A model generated the notes under the pieces. It worked only from the letters and a program-made list of their open reading frames with translations. It did no database searches and was not told the origin of the DNA. Below, piece after piece: positions 19,608 through 30,219 of a stretch of DNA of 64,000 bases. A program made the position numbers and the translations under genes. The DNA is from Diphasiastrum complanatum (Eukaryota; Streptophyta; Lycopodiopsida; Lycopodiales; Lycopodiaceae). Where the stretch lies: contig CM055102.1 of assembly GCA_029204225.1 (NCBI GenBank), positions 29,068,969 through 29,132,968 of the forward strand, given 5' to 3'. Positions within the stretch are counted from its first letter, which is position 1. Each line of letters opens with the position of its first letter.

Positions 19608-21820
19608 TTATTGTGGTGGCCAATACTTGTGCAACCGGCTACCGTTGATGGGTGTGTCGAAGGGCGTCCCATCAAGCTGTTCTAAGTTCATGGCCCCATG
19701 ATTAAGAATTTTCTTGATCCTATAAGGTTCTTCGCCCATGAATTTTAACTTCCCCTTGATCGCCTTGGTTTTATACATCAGGACCAGATCTCTTGAATGA
19801 AGATCCTTCTTTTGTAATCTACGATCATGCCAAGCTTTGCGTCTTTCCTTTTCAGCTGCCAGTGCATGCACAGCTCGTAAGTGTGTTTCACAGAGTTTAT
19901 GCAGAGCTTTGTGGCGTAGTTGTAGAGATTTGGACTCATTAAGACGTTGCGCGGTGGAAATCCTTAATGAAGCAGCTAAAAACTCTACTGGCATCACAGC
20001 ATCCTAACCATATACCAATTGGAAGGGTGTTTGATCAGTGCTCCCTTTATATGTTGTCCTGAATGCCCACAGTGCAGCATGCAACTTGTGTTCCCAATCT
20101 GATTTGCTAGATTCAACTGTTTTCGTGAGCACGCTACACAGGATCTTATTGGATGATTCTGCTTGCCCATTACCACGAGGATAATAAGGCATACTGGTTC
20201 TGTGGATCACAAAGAATTCCTCCAACAGGACCTTGATGGTCTCGTTGATAGAATGGCTTCCGCGATCACTGATTAGTTCCACCGGGCACCTGAAGCGCAC
20301 AATGATATTTTCATAAAGGAACTTGGCAGTGGTCCTAGCATCAGTTACTCTTACTGCCTTGGCTTCGACCCATTTGGTGAGGTAGTTTGTGGCTACGATT
20401 ATGTATCGAGCCTAGGAACTCCTTGCTGCAGGGTGAATTGGACCAATATAATCCAATCCCCATTTTTTGAATGGTGCTTGGGCTAAGATTGGGTGCAGTA
20501 GATCATAGTTCAATCTCGTTGGTCTCCTTGCCCTTTGGCACACATCACACTTTTACAAGTATTCCTCCGTGTCTTTATGAATTGTTGGCCACCAACATCC
20601 TGATTGTAGGATCTTGCGAACTGTAATGTCAGACGCAAAATGACCTCCACGCATGCCTTCATGTGAAAGCAAAATGATCTGGGTGGTCTCATGAGGAAGA
20701 ATACACTACCGAAGAATTCCGTCTGGACCTCTTTGGTACAACTGGCCGGCAATCAACTGATAAGGTCTAGCCTTCAAGATCAATTTCTGCTATTCCGCCT
20801 TTGGTAGTAATTTGTCTGGTTGGCCCTGCATTAGATATCCAACAATGTCGGCAGCCCATTCTGGTACTATATTCACGTAAAATAAGGCAGCATCTGCCAG
20901 CTCATCGTCGAGTTGGGTTGCAAATCGCCTTTCCCTTGATTCGTTACACATGATCTGCCATGTAGTGTTGTTTTCCCTTGCGAACTACTAGAAAATCAAA
21001 TTCCAACAACAAAAGGAGCCATCTGGTGATTCTCCCGGTGTTGCAAATCTTATTAACGAGATATAGCAAGGGTTGATGGTCCGTATAAAAAGCTAAATGT
21101 GTGGCCATCAAATAGTGTCGAAACTTCTTAACCGTATAGATCATTGCCAGTGCTTCCCGCTCTATGGTTGAATAATTCATTTCGGTATCACTGAACTGTC
21201 GGCTTGCAAATCGGATTGGAAAATCCTTTTTGTGTTCACCTGGCTAGGTTAAGACTGCTCCAACTGCATACTTCGATGCGTCCGTATGCACGTGGAACTC
21301 AATGGACCAATTGGGTGGTCGTAAGATTGGTGCTGAGACCAATGTATCCTTAATCTTCTGGAAAGCCTTTAGAGCTTCCTCATTCCAATGTGGATCCGTT
21401 GTGAGTTTGTAACTTGGTCTGGCTAACTCCGCAAAATCAAGAATGAAGATCCTATAATAGTTAGCATGACCCATGAAAATGTAGACTTCGCGGATCGTCT
21501 TCAGTGGTGGTAGATCAACAATGATCCCGATCTTTGATAGATCTGTGGCGATCCCGTGTCTTGACACTATATGGCTGAGTATCAAGCCATGTGTCACCCA
21601 AAATTGACATTTTTCTGGATTCAAAGAGATCTGGTATTTGCGGCATTTTCTGTAACACCTTCTCCAAATTTGATAAGTGTTATGAATCTGGTCCATGCAC
21701 GCACAGATCATCCAAGAAAATTTCCAGAAATTTTTGCAAATAATCTTTGAATGCCGCCTGCATGACTCACTGGAAAGTGCTTGGGGCATTGCAAAGTCCG
21801 AATGGCATCACTTTATAGGC
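19608..21820 (-). pseudogene. pol: RT (3' part), RNase H and integrase of element B
   Basis: Continues the RT that is interrupted by copia C: VMPFGLCNAP lies just inside 21820, followed by FLDDLCVHG, SLNPEKCQFWVTHGL and the HVHTDASKYAVG thumb/RNase H junction. RNase H has YTDHQPLLYLVNKICNTGR. Integrase retains WGLDYIG (first catalytic Asp), ISDRGSHS and GNGQAESSNK. The C-terminal segment runs through AWHDRRLQKKDL and GKLKFMGEEPYRIKK to INGSRLHKYWPPQ. Several stops and shifts (for example near 21245, 20940, 20510 and 20000) make it a pseudogene. Confidence 0.92.
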
Positions 21821-21825
21821 ATAAG

Positions 21826-22480
21826 TGTGAAAAATACAGATCCTAAGTGGATCTAAACTCCAAGATCATTGGCTTGAATGCTTGCACTCCAAACTACATA
21901 AGCTAGGAATTGGCAACACATTCTATGCTACCTAGAATGCAAAGAACTTGATCAAAAAGCATTTATCACAAATGAAAACTTCCATAAACATCAAGTGTGG
22001 CCCAAAATAGCATTATACAGTCCATAATACATCAGCCTATCACTTTTGGAAAGCACCTAAGATCATACACAATAGCTTGAAGACAATACACACAACAATG
22101 CTCTCAATGGAGGAAGAAACAATGACAATGATCTATTGATCTCAATGAAGCATACAAAAGGTTTCTCCAACCTGTTCTCCACGACTTCCCTACTATTTAT
22201 GGATGAGGAATATGACTCTCTCTCCTCTCTCTAGAAGGTACTTGACCCTAGATATTCCCTATATAGAAAAAATAGCTAAAAATGGCTTATATGACCAAAA
22301 TACATCAAAATGGTCTCATTTTGAAGGGTATGAAGTTTGACACTTCATCATACTGAAAAAATACAGTAAATAAAAACATTGTGGCCTGGTTCACACGTGT
22401 GAAACTCTAGAACCAAAACTATTTACAATTTTAGCCAATTTAGGCCTCAAACTAGCTAGGAAATGTTGACAATTTTCACA
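21826..22480 (-). repeat. 3' LTR of copia C
   Basis: TGTGAAAATTGTC...GTATTTTTCACA in the sense direction, with inverted termini TGTGAAAA/TTTTCACA. Contains a perfect 14-bp palindrome, TTCACACGTGTGAA, at 22390-22403 with a G-box core. Confidence 0.96.
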
Positions 22481-25400
22481 CTCCCTCTTCAACATTGGAT
22501 GCTAGTTTCAACATAGTCTTTGAGCACATTCCAAGATTAGATCTATGCATTAAATATAGGTCCTTTCCCAATGGTTTGGTGAAGATATCAGCCACACACT
22601 CCTTTGAAGAGACATGTTGAAGCTCCACCTCTTTGGCAATGACTTGATCTCTCACAAAATGGTGAGCAATCTCAATGTGCTTGCTCCTTGCATGAAAAAC
22701 AGGATTGCTTGCCAAGCTTTGGGCTGAAAGGTTATCACAAAGTATGATTGGAGTCTTCTCTGGTTCCAGCAAGTGAAGATCCAATAACATCCTCTTGATC
22801 CAAAGAATCTCCTTGGTGCATGTTGTTAATGCCTTGTACTCGGCTTCGGTGGAAGATAGAGAGATAGTTGGTTGCTTCTTTGATAGCCATGAGACCACTC
22901 CATCTCCAAGATAGATTGCAAAGGCACTTGTTGACTTCCTATCCATTTGATCACCTGCAAAATCTGAATCTGAAAATCCACAAAGGTTAGGTGTAGTACC
23001 TCCATACAAGATGCCAAAATCTCTAGATCCCGAGATGTATCTAAGTACTCTCTTTCCTAGCTTCCAATGAGCCTCACTAGGATCTTGCATAAATTGACTT
23101 AGTTTACCAACCACAAAGCTTAGATCAGGTCTTGTGATGGTTAACCATATAAGAGATCCTATTAGCTTTCTATAGAGAGTAATGTCCTTGAAGGATCTTT
23201 CATTACTTCTTGTAGTTAGCTTTACATTTGATTCCATAGGAGTAGAAACAACTTTACAATCTTCCATATGAAACCTTTTTAGAATAGAGTTAACATACTT
23301 TTCTTGACATATGAATGTAGATTTAGAAGTTCTAATAATCTCTATTCCTAAGATATAATGAAGTTTACCAAGATCTTGAATTTCAAACTCTCTTTTGAGT
23401 GCCATCTTGATTTCATCTATATCTAGATTGTTACCACCACTTAAGATAATGTCATCAACATAGATCAAAAGTAAAGTGATATCATTTTCATTCAATCTAA
23501 AGTAGAGAGAATGATCATACTCACTCATAACAAAGTTTTGAGAAAGTAAGAAGGAATTGAGCTTAGCATACCAACTCCTTGGTGCTTGCTTTAGCCCATA
23601 CAAACTCTTTTGGAGATAGCACACATGATTAGGCTCATCATGTGAAACATAGCCCTCGGGTTGCTCCATGTAAATATCTTCTTCAAGATCACCATTCAAG
23701 AAGGCATTAGTAACATCCATTTGCCACATATCCCAATCATAAAGAGTTGCAAGAGAGATTAGGATTCGAATAGTTACCATCTTTGCCATGGGTGCAAAGG
23801 TCTCATCATAGTCAATACCATATTCTTGAGCATACCCCTTTGCCACCAACCTTGCCTTGTACTTGTTGATTGATCCATCTTGATTTGTCTTGATCTTGAA
23901 GATCCACTTACAACCAATTGCCTTCTTGTCCTTTGGAAGCTTTACCAACCTCCATGTGTTGCTTTTGATGAGTGCTTGATGCTCATGATCCATGGCTTGG
24001 ATCCATTCCTTCTTTTGAATTGCTTCACCTACACAAGTTGGTTCATCAAAAGAGGTAAGAAAAGCAAAGTTAGAGTTGTCCACCACTTGCTTTCCTTTTT
24101 CATCATAGGTTAGCCTTGATGGCTTAGCCCTTTGCCTTTGAGTCTTCCTTGAAGTTTGCTTTGGAGTGGCATCTCCATCTTCATCCAAGACATCTTGCAC
24201 ATCATGATGATTAGTAGGCACATCAACATCAACATCAACAACATTGGAAACATTCTCTTCATGAAAGATGACATCCCTACTTATGACAACTTTCTTTGTA
24301 GAAGGAATGTACACTTTGTAAGCCTTGCTTACTTCACTATAGCCAACAAACACACCCTTCTTTGATGAAGGATCTTCTTTAGTTCTATCATCAAGTGTGA
24401 TATTGACAAAACATGTACATCCAAAGATCCTACAATGCTTGACACTCGGCCTTCTACCATAAAGAACCTCATGAGGAGTTTTACCATCCAAGGAAGCACT
24501 TGTCCATCTATTACATAGATAGTTAGCACATGCTAAAGCTTCCCCCCAAAAAGACTTAGCAAGATTAGCATGTAGTCTCATTGCCTTGGCACATTCACAA
24601 AGGGTTCTATTCTTCCTCTCGGCCACTCCATTCTGTTGTGGAGTCCTAGGACTAGACATCTCCCTCTTAATCCCATGTGCTATACAAAAGTCTTTGAACC
24701 TATTTGAGGTGTATTCCCCTCCATTATCAGATCTTAAGCATTTGATCTTTGTATTGAATTGGTTTTCCATTTCATTCTTGAACTTGACAAATGCAGCAAA
24801 CACTTCATCCTTACTTTTAAGAAGATAGATCCAAGTATACCTACTAAAGTCATCAATGAAAGTTGCATACATCTTTGCCCCACCATTGCTAGTTGTACTA
24901 GAAGAATGAATATCAGAATGCACAAGTTGAAAAGCTTCTTTAGATCTAGAAGTAGATCTAGAATAAGCAAGTCTATGAGATTTGGACAAGGCACAATGTT
25001 CACAAACACTATTGTTTGCAACAAGACTTTTAGGGAGACCAAGAACAAGCTCTTTCTTTGCCATTACCTCCAAAGATTTGAAGTTGGGATGGCCCAACCT
25101 CTTGTGCCAAACTTCTTGGTTTGTCAATTGCTCCCTAGCCATACATCCTTCATGATTAGAGATCACACATGCATCAAGCTTGAAAAGTTTACCATGCCTC
25201 CTACCTTGAGCAATCAAGGATCCACATTTACTTATCAAACATGCATCTCCAATGAACTCCACATCAAGTCCTTTGTCAATCATTTGACTTACACTAAGCA
25301 AATTCTTAGTGATTGAAGGAATGTACAAAACATTTTCAAGATTTGCTTTCCTATTTGTTGAAAGGGAAATAGGAATAGTGCCTATGCCTTTGATGTCACA

Positions 25401-25682
25401 TTGACCATCATTTGCAGTGTAGATGATGTTACCTTCTCCCTCATAAGACAATAAGGATGTAAAGTATTCCTTATGTCTTGTCATGTGAGATGAGGCTCCA
25501 CTATCAATCCACCAAGGATCATTATCATCTATGTTGGCTAACAAACTTGAAGTCATAACAAGTGATTCACATGTGTTATGTTCTTCCTCATCTATTGTAA
25601 GATTTCCTTGCCTCTCTCCTTGCTCTCTTTTCTTCTTATAACATTCATTTGCAAATGACCTTTTATCCCACAATAAAAGCAC
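22476..25682 (-). CDS. pol: Copia polyprotein: protease, integrase, RT, RNase H
   Basis: An open frame of 1068 codons. Residues: remainder of the zinc knuckle (to about 17), protease with WWIDSGASSHM (D60), GAG_pre-integrase with VWHKRLGHPN and CEHC, integrase core with D257, D319 and E355 (HSDIH, RSDNGGEY, NGVAERKN), the FVGYSE and ISRDVIF region, RT with KSLYGLKQAPRSWY and YVDD (741-744), and RNase H from about 902 (GFSDSDFAGD) to FTKPL. All catalytic residues are present. The first codons are out of frame with gag because of a 1-base deletion near 25650. The stop TGA is formed at the junction GTG-TGA by the first bases of the LTR. It could still supply enzymes if translated, but the gag-pol fusion is broken here. 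Confidence 0.95.
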   Translation of the reverse strand: MLLLWDKRSFANECYKKKREQGERQGNLTIDEEEHNTCESLVMTSSLLANIDDNDPWWIDSGASSHMTRHKEYFTSLLSYEGEGNIIYTANDGQCDIKGIGTIPISLSTNRKANLENVLYIPSITKNLLSVSQMIDKGLDVEFIGDACLISKCGSLIAQGRRHGKLFKLDACVISNHEGCMAREQLTNQEVWHKRLGHPNFKSLEVMAKKELVLGLPKSLVANNSVCEHCALSKSHRLAYSRSTSRSKEAFQLVHSDIHSSSTTSNGGAKMYATFIDDFSRYTWIYLLKSKDEVFAAFVKFKNEMENQFNTKIKCLRSDNGGEYTSNRFKDFCIAHGIKREMSSPRTPQQNGVAERKNRTLCECAKAMRLHANLAKSFWGEALACANYLCNRWTSASLDGKTPHEVLYGRRPSVKHCRIFGCTCFVNITLDDRTKEDPSSKKGVFVGYSEVSKAYKVYIPSTKKVVISRDVIFHEENVSNVVDVDVDVPTNHHDVQDVLDEDGDATPKQTSRKTQRQRAKPSRLTYDEKGKQVVDNSNFAFLTSFDEPTCVGEAIQKKEWIQAMDHEHQALIKSNTWRLVKLPKDKKAIGCKWIFKIKTNQDGSINKYKARLVAKGYAQEYGIDYDETFAPMAKMVTIRILISLATLYDWDMWQMDVTNAFLNGDLEEDIYMEQPEGYVSHDEPNHVCYLQKSLYGLKQAPRSWYAKLNSFLLSQNFVMSEYDHSLYFRLNENDITLLLIYVDDIILSGGNNLDIDEIKMALKREFEIQDLGKLHYILGIEIIRTSKSTFICQEKYVNSILKRFHMEDCKVVSTPMESNVKLTTRSNERSFKDITLYRKLIGSLIWLTITRPDLSFVVGKLSQFMQDPSEAHWKLGKRVLRYISGSRDFGILYGGTTPNLCGFSDSDFAGDQMDRKSTSAFAIYLGDGVVSWLSKKQPTISLSSTEAEYKALTTCTKEILWIKRMLLDLHLLEPEKTPIILCDNLSAQSLASNPVFHARSKHIEIAHHFVRDQVIAKEVELQHVSSKECVADIFTKPLGKDLYLMHRSNLGMCSKTMLKLASNVEEGV
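22481..22490 (-). other. Polypurine tract of copia C
   Basis: The minus strand reads GAAGAGGGAG directly before TGTGAAAATT of the 3' LTR. It overlaps the last codons of pol. Confidence 0.85.
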
Positions 25683-26428
25683 TTGAACTTTGACTTATTG
25701 TTCTTAGTAGAAGAGGAAGAGGAAGAGTGATCATCATGATCAAAGTTACCACCTTTGGACCATTTCCCTTTGCCTTTACCTTTGCCCTTGAATTTGCCTT
25801 TTGTGAAGAAAGCCTCTTCACCTCCACCTTGCAAGGATGCACCATCAAGCTTTGATTGCAACCTATGTTCTTCAGCCAATAAGATTTCTTGCAAGTCAAC
25901 CACACTTGGCAAGACTCTTTGAATGGCAAAACTTTGCACAAGGTTAGCATGTTCATTTAGCAAACCATTCAACATAACTTGGACTATTTCACCATCTTTT
26001 ATGTTCTCATCAATGCATGCTAAATCATCACTTAGGGACTTAACTCTCAAGATAAATGCATGAGCACTTTCACCCTCTCTTTGCCTACTAGAAAATATTT
26101 GTCTCCTTAGGGTCAATACCCTAGATGTGGACTTTGATTCAAAGAGCTTCTTTAAGGCATTCCATGCCTCACTTGCACTTTGACACTTTCCAACTTCCTT
26201 GAGAAGTTCATTTGTAACATTCATTTTAATGATATGAAGAGCCCTTTTGGCCTTCTTATCAAACCTTTGTTGCTCTTGAAGTGTGAGAGGTCTCTCTTCA
26301 ATTTATGCAACTATGTCCATGAGTTCATTCAACTCAAGTAAGGACTCCATCCTCACTTTCCAAGTAGAGTAGTTTGATGAACTCAACCTTTCACTAGACT
26401 CTAGCATGATCCCACCATTGGAAGCCAT
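25592..26428 (-). pseudogene. gag: Copia C gag with one stop and one frameshift
   Basis: The ATG is at 26428 (MASNGGIMLES). Landmarks of the copia gag (UBN2-type) are ERLSSSNYSTWKVRME, VTNELLKEVGKCQSASEAW, SRVLTLRRQIF and the LNGLLNEHANLV segment. A Gly/Lys-rich stretch follows, then the zinc knuckle CFYCGIKGH. Codon 42 is TAA at 26305-26303. Inside the knuckle one T is missing after GGTCAT, so the frame leaves the knuckle early; the remaining knuckle residues FANEC are encoded in the pol frame. Two lesions in an otherwise open element suggest recent inactivation, or mobilisation in trans. Confidence 0.93.
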
Positions 26429-27588
26429 GATTCTAATGTTTCTTCAACTTTTAGGTTCTGTCCTAAAGCACTTAGCACTCACTTTTCTCTCAACAAATGA
26501 TAGATAAAGAGATCTATGAAGATTTAGGACCCTAAAACACTTCTATCTTGAACCTAGATGGTTTCCAAGCATAGAAAGGAAGATTGAAACACATGCAACA
26601 CTTTGCACACACTAAGAATGGATTACAAAATCAAACCAACCTGAACACACTCTTGCTTAAGCTCTCAAACTTTCCAGCAAGTGACCAAATCAAGTTATGG
26701 TGTGAAGAGTTACTTGCATTCTTAGAAAATACCCAAAACTAGGATGCCAAGATTACCTAGTAATGAACAAACTTGATCAACATATGATCAACACACTAAG
26801 ATATTGATTCAACCTGTAAAACCACATGTAAACCACACTTCTAAAAGTTTATAAACTCCAGCAAGTGATAAATACAAGATTTAGAGGTGAATGAATGAGC
26901 ACACTTAGTGAATCACAAGACTAGCTTCACTATCTTGTCAAATCTTGGTGTTTAGATGTAGATCTAAGATCACTTCACATGAGAATGTTCCTCAACCTGT
27001 TAAGAACCTGAAAACACACTTGCATAATGGTTAACACCTTCCAGCAAATGCTCCAATCAAATTACATAAGGAGAGTTACTTACATGCTCAACAAAGTACA
27101 CCAAAATTTATGCCAAAATTGATGACAATCTTTACAATATGCTCTTCACAATGGAGCTTACAATATGTTCACCCAAAAAAGGGGATCTTTCATCCAAATG
27201 GGAGCTTTGCTCAGCCTTTAGGAGAATTACAACTCACTCAAAAGAGCATTTGTCATCCACTTAAGGAGAAGTTTCATCCACTTAAGGAGAGTGTTCATCC
27301 AAGAATGGAGATTGTCAACAATAGGATTGAAAAGAACATTGTTAGTATTGAATATGCACAAGCCTCACAATCACAAATGATTAGGTGTTATGATCTGATC
27401 CAAAATAGTTTCTTTTCAGCCTCTGATCTTCAATAGACCTGAAATATTCTTTTGATCCACAAGTTCAACTCACAAAACAAAGGTTAGTAAGATTTGATCA
27501 ACAAAGCAATGCAAAATCATGCTAGAACTTGATCAAACATCCAAATATCACCAAAAATGGAATACTTACTGTAAATAGAAGCCAACCA
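26429..27588 (-). other. Long leader of copia C with three degenerate repeats
   Basis: No gene is seen in these 1.16 kb between primer site and gag. Three blocks, each with CAACCTG, an A/C-rich stretch and then a CCAGCAA(G/A)TG motif, occur about 175 bp apart (about 26640-26700, 26815-26880 and 26995-27060). A shorter repeat built on CATCCACTTAAGGAGA lies at about 27255-27300. Confidence 0.6.
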
Positions 27589-27600
27589 GCTCTGATACCA
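27589..27600 (-). other. Primer-binding site of copia C (initiator tRNA-Met)
   Basis: The minus strand reads TGGTATCAGAGC, immediately after the 5' LTR end. Confidence 0.93.
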
Positions 27601-28255
27601 TGTGAAAAATACAGATCCTAAGTGGATCTAAACTCCAAGATCATTGGCTTGAATGCTTGCACTCCAAACTACATAAGCTAGGAATTGGCAACACATTCTA
27701 TGCTACCTAGAATGCAAAGAACTTGATCAAAAAGCATTTATCACAAATGGAAACTTCCATAAACATCAAGTGCGGCCCAAAATAGCATTATACAGTCCAT
27801 AATACATCAGCCTATCACTTTTGGAAAGCACCTAAGATCATACACAATAGCTTGAAGACAATACACACAACAATGCTCTCAATGGAGGAAGAAACAATGA
27901 CAATGATCTATTGATCTCAATGAAGCATACAAAAGGTTTCTCCAACCTGTTCTCCACGACTTCCCTACTATTTATGGATGAGGAAGATGACTCTCTCTCC
28001 TCTCTCTAGAAGGTACTTGACCCTAGATATTCCCTATATAGAAAAAATAGCTAAAAATGGCTTATATGACCAAAATACATCAAAATGGTCTCATTTTGAA
28101 GGGTATGAAGTTTGACACTTCATCATACTGAAAAAATACAGTAAATAAAAACATTGTGTCCTGGTTCACATGTGTGAAACTCCAGAACCAAAACTATTTA
28201 CAATTTTAGCCAATTTAGGCCTCAAACTAGCTAGGAAATGTTGACAATTTTCACA
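27601..28255 (-). repeat. 5' LTR of copia C
   Basis: 655 bp, the same length as the 3' copy, with about 6 substitutions by eye. One of them changes the CACGTG core at 22394-22399 to CATGTG (28167-28176). Confidence 0.96.
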
Positions 28256-28260
28256 ATAAG

Positions 28261-28790
28261 TTCTCCATTCCATGGCGAATGTTGTCTTGTGCTAGTCTTG
28301 GGAGGCTATTTTCACCTGGTTGTAGCCGCTGAAGCCATCCAAAAAATTGTAGGCTTCGTCGCCAGCTACTCTATCGAGAACACTTTTCGTAAATGGTAAA
28401 GGAAAATGGTCCTTTTTGGTGACTGCATTAAGCGCCTTCAGATTTACACATATACGTATTTTGCCATTCTTCTTGGGTACTATAACTATCGGCGATTTCA
28501 TAAATGAAATCTACATCCATAAATTCCGTGTGCTCGATTTCATAAATGAAATCTACATCCATAAGTTTCTGCAACTCTTGCTTGATCAGTTCTGTATAAT
28601 TCGGGTTGCAGCGGTAGTACGGCTTACCTTGGGGACTGCTCCGTCCACCAAAGGTATGGGGTGTTGGACTACTGTTGGTGGAATGCCCTTTAGATCACTA
28701 TAGCTCCAAGCAAAACAGTCTTTATATTCCACCAACAAGGATCGTAGTCTCTTGAACTGCATGGGTGTTAACTGCTCTCCCACATGCACT
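28261..28790 (-). pseudogene. pol: RT (5' part) of element B
   Basis: Contains SPIVIVPKKNGKIRICVNLK, KKDHFPLPFTKSVLDRV and FLDGFSGYNQVKI up to the copia C insertion at 28260. A local tandem duplication at 28494-28565 repeats the codons for DVDFIYEI, which are single in element A. A stop lies near 28290. Upstream it reads SYSDLKGIPPTVVQHPIPLVDGAVPKV-type sequence in two frames. Confidence 0.9.
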
Positions 28791-30166
28791 ATCCTTTCTT
28801 CTTCTCCTGGTTCCACAAGATTCATCGGCTGTGTTCGCGCAGGTCCCTCAAAGACTTGTTCTGCTGGTGCCTGACTTTGATCAGGTTCTCGTTGGGCTCG
28901 CGGCATCATGATTACCATGTCGTCCAATGTATAATTCTTGAAAGTATCAGGCATGTCGTGAACTGGAGCTCGTCGAGATTCCTCTTTCAGCATATTGATC
29001 TTGGCCCGACTGGTCATTTTTTTATTTTTTGTCACCTGTGGATAAGATGATGCTGTATCTGAGTCCAACTTGATTGACTCCAAGGAATCCAACACCTTTT
29101 TTTTGTTCTTTTTTGTCATTTTGGTGGGTTCATCCTTGTTGTCTTTCTTCGGGACTGCTGTGACATTCGCCTCATGGTTGCGAATATCAACGTCTACTGT
29201 AGCTATTGCCTCTTTGGGTAGGTCACTCCATCGGATCACCTGGTTGTAGCGTTGCTTCAACTGATTATTCTTATTCGCAAGTGCCTTGGGTGGATCGATC
29301 CTTGAGACTTTCGCCATAGCAGACCTTTGTGGTGGTTGAGCTGGTACCTTCTTGGTTCCCTAACGATCTGGGTCCATGTGGTGTAGGACTTGTTCATCAG
29401 TTAGCTCAATCTCCTTATTATAAGTTAGAGCATGTTGCCAAGGGACTAGCGGCTCCACTGACAGCCATGCTACGTTTATCATATTCATCCCAAATGTGAT
29501 TGGTGTGTCCATAGTGTAACATTTGGGTGAAGATGTATTTGATTTTGGATCTGATTCATATTGACATGTCTGGCAGTCAATAGTTGCTAATGCATCCGTC
29601 CATCTCATGACATCCATCTCTGAATGATAGTGACCTCCCTTGACTGGCCTTGGGCGGTCAATCGTATGATTTGTTGTGGATGATCCGTCATCAGCTTTGG
29701 GTGAAATAGGTTTCACCGCCCATGTGGTTGGATCTACCTTTACAGCCTGTTCTCTGTTCTCGAAGGTGAGTTTCCCTGTACCCCAGTTGTGTACTACTTG
29801 CGTAGCTCTCAACCATGGTCTTCCTAGTAAAACACGGTATGCAGATGGAGATTCAGGTATATCCATGACCACAAAAGTAATCACATACTGCATGCCTGCT
29901 ATCTTTACAAGAATATCAACAACTACACCTATTGGTTTCACACAGGATTGATCTGCTAGCTTGACGGCAAATCTGGCTGGCTTCAATCCTTGTAATTCCC
30001 ATTTTTCATACAAAGTAGTAGAGATAAAATTGACACCCGATCCTCCATCTACCACTGCCGCCTCATCCTCGTATCTCTTGTGTTTGATTGGCAAAGTGAT
30101 GTTGTGTTCCTCACTTTCCCATGCTACTCCGATGTGGAGGACGTTACTTGTTTCATCATAGCCCAC
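28791..30166 (-). pseudogene. pol: Aspartic protease and linker of element B
   Basis: Protease active site AVVDGGSGVNFIS: Asp-Gly-Gly, as in element A. It is followed by ADQSCVKPIGVVVDI, YVITFVVMDIPE, LLGRPWLRATQVVHNWGT and the linker landmarks PTTWAVKP, WTDALATIDCQ, NVAWLS and LTDEQVLHHMDPDR. A stop or shift near 29340 separates it from the next open segment (29317-28586), which carries KQRYNQVIRW, a Lys-rich tail, TLDDMVIMMP and ARTQPMNLVEPGE. Confidence 0.9.
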
Positions 30167-30219
30167 ACAATAGATGGGCTCAGACGCTACTGGCTCCTCA
30201 TCCGCGTTGGCCTATTTCG

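Larger units (their letters stand above)
21826..28255 (-). mobile_element. Ty1/copia element C, complete, inserted in RT of element B
   Basis: 6430 bp, bounded by two 655-bp LTRs and the 5-bp duplication ATAAG (21821-21825 and 28256-28260). The primer site is at 27589-27600 and the polypurine tract at 22481-22490. LTRs differ at about 6 positions by eye, so the insertion is young relative to its hosts. The insertion splits B RT between the segments TFAMEWRTY and AYKVMPFGL. Confidence 0.97.

Noticed and set aside
27110-27436. Open frame of 108 codons on the plus strand in the copia C leader
   Set aside because: Antisense to the element, built from short leader repeats; no recognisable domain.
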